Positions 63,501 through 64,000 of a DNA stretch of 64,000 nucleotides are shown piece by piece (the stretch's first letter is position 1; each line of letters opens with the position of its first letter). Below the pieces are notes generated by a model, which was given only the letters and a program-made list of their open reading frames with translations, searched no databases and was not told the DNA's origin. The stretch lies in assembly GCF_900700375.1 (NCBI RefSeq), contig NC_041719.1:7760234-7824233 (forward strand), read 5' to 3'. The position numbers were made by a program, and so were the translations under genes. This stretch comes from Denticeps clupeoides. Lineage: Eukaryota; Chordata; Actinopteri; Clupeiformes; Denticipitidae.

Positions 63501-64000
63501 AGTATATCTAGGTTTGGCAGCAATATGGGTGCAATACCTGAAATTAGGTCATCATATCAGCACAAGCATTTTCATCAAAATACAGTCACAGCAAAACTGG
63601 ATGTACTGAGGCTACGATGTGGTGAGAAATTAACAAAGATATTTTGCTCAAAGGTTAAATTGCACATCTTATGGAACAATGGCGCTCAGCCAGAAAACAA
63701 ATGTCTTGAATACATTTCCCAATGAATTCAGTCTATTCAGCATGTTTCAGAATACTTTCATGGTATGATGACACACATACACATATAAATCATCCAGTCT
63801 CATCAACTATCTGCTAATAATGGGAAGGCAATTAACGGGCTTAAAAATGCCGGGTGTGTGACCTATTTAGCTCCTGAAAAAGGTACAAAAAGGTCCAGCT
63901 TGAGGTTTGATGCAACCCTGGCCATTTTTTAGGACAGAAAGTGGATATTGATTTTGAAACCTTCATTGGCCCACATTGTGTCGTTCTATTGGAAAACCGC

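Larger units (their letters stand above)
59365..64000. other. Upstream flank of apc2, no gene recognised
   Basis: 59365-59382 belongs to the exon with the apc2 start codon; a splice acceptor (CTGTCCCTTTAG, minus strand) precedes it. The true promoter is therefore further right, perhaps within or beyond the window. The rest holds a poly-G tract (60487-60512), a region with more G+C at about 60300-63200 that might include conserved non-coding or 5' exon sequence, and a GATA-like repeat near 63460-63500. None of the open frames shows recognisable protein content. Confidence 0.5.

Overview
This window looks like nuclear DNA of a teleost fish. All nine host genes are split into exons with GT-AG introns, with one likely GC-AG intron. 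The repeats are typical of fish: Tc1/mariner and hAT DNA transposons, an L2-type LINE, and two tRNA-headed SINE families. One gene belongs to the EAAT5/6/7-like glutamate transporters. The gene set includes two blocks known from human 19p13.3: SLC39A3-SGTA-THOP1 and REEP6-C19orf25-APC2. I cannot name the species.

Layout. 1-2.4 kb: intergenic, with a SINE inserted into another SINE. 2.4-7.3 kb (-): an EAAT5/6/7-like glutamate transporter with 11 coding exons. 7.3-9.9 kb: AT-rich spacer. 9.9-12.6 kb (-): slc39a3 (ZIP3), whose only coding intron is filled by two nested Tc1/mariner relics. 14.2-16.3 kb (-): sgta. 16.3-21.2 kb: the sgta/thop1 divergent intergenic region, with a CpG-rich block, a long inverted repeat carrying CRE palindromes, an L2 insertion, a SINE and a GATATC foldback. 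21.2-27.1 kb (+): thop1. 28.3-35.7 kb (+): nwd1. 35.7-38.2 kb: a Tc1-type MITE and a hAT element that hosts a Tc1 relic and a SINE. 38.3-39.9 kb (-): a TspanC8 tetraspanin. 40.8-42.9 kb (+): reep6. 44.3-44.9 kb (+): the C19orf25 homologue. 47.0-59.4 kb (-): apc2, 14 coding exons and about 2528 codons. 59.4-64 kb: sequence upstream of apc2 with no convincing gene.

Exon maps were built by eye from splice sites and known family sequences. In every gene the summed exon lengths are divisible by three and no stop interrupts the reading frame, which supports the models. The genes do not form one pathway. They include transporters (glutamate, zinc), a chaperone cofactor (SGTA), a neuropeptide-cleaving metallopeptidase (THOP1), a NACHT-WD40 ATPase (NWD1), a tetraspanin, an ER-shaping protein (REEP6) and a Wnt/cytoskeletal scaffold (APC2).

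I found no CRISPR array, no bacterial-type system, no retrovirus-like element and no clear candidate for an undescribed biological system. The most unusual structures are the inverted repeat between sgta and thop1 with its nested insertions, the alternative-exon architecture at the reep6 3' end, and the GC-AG intron in nwd1.
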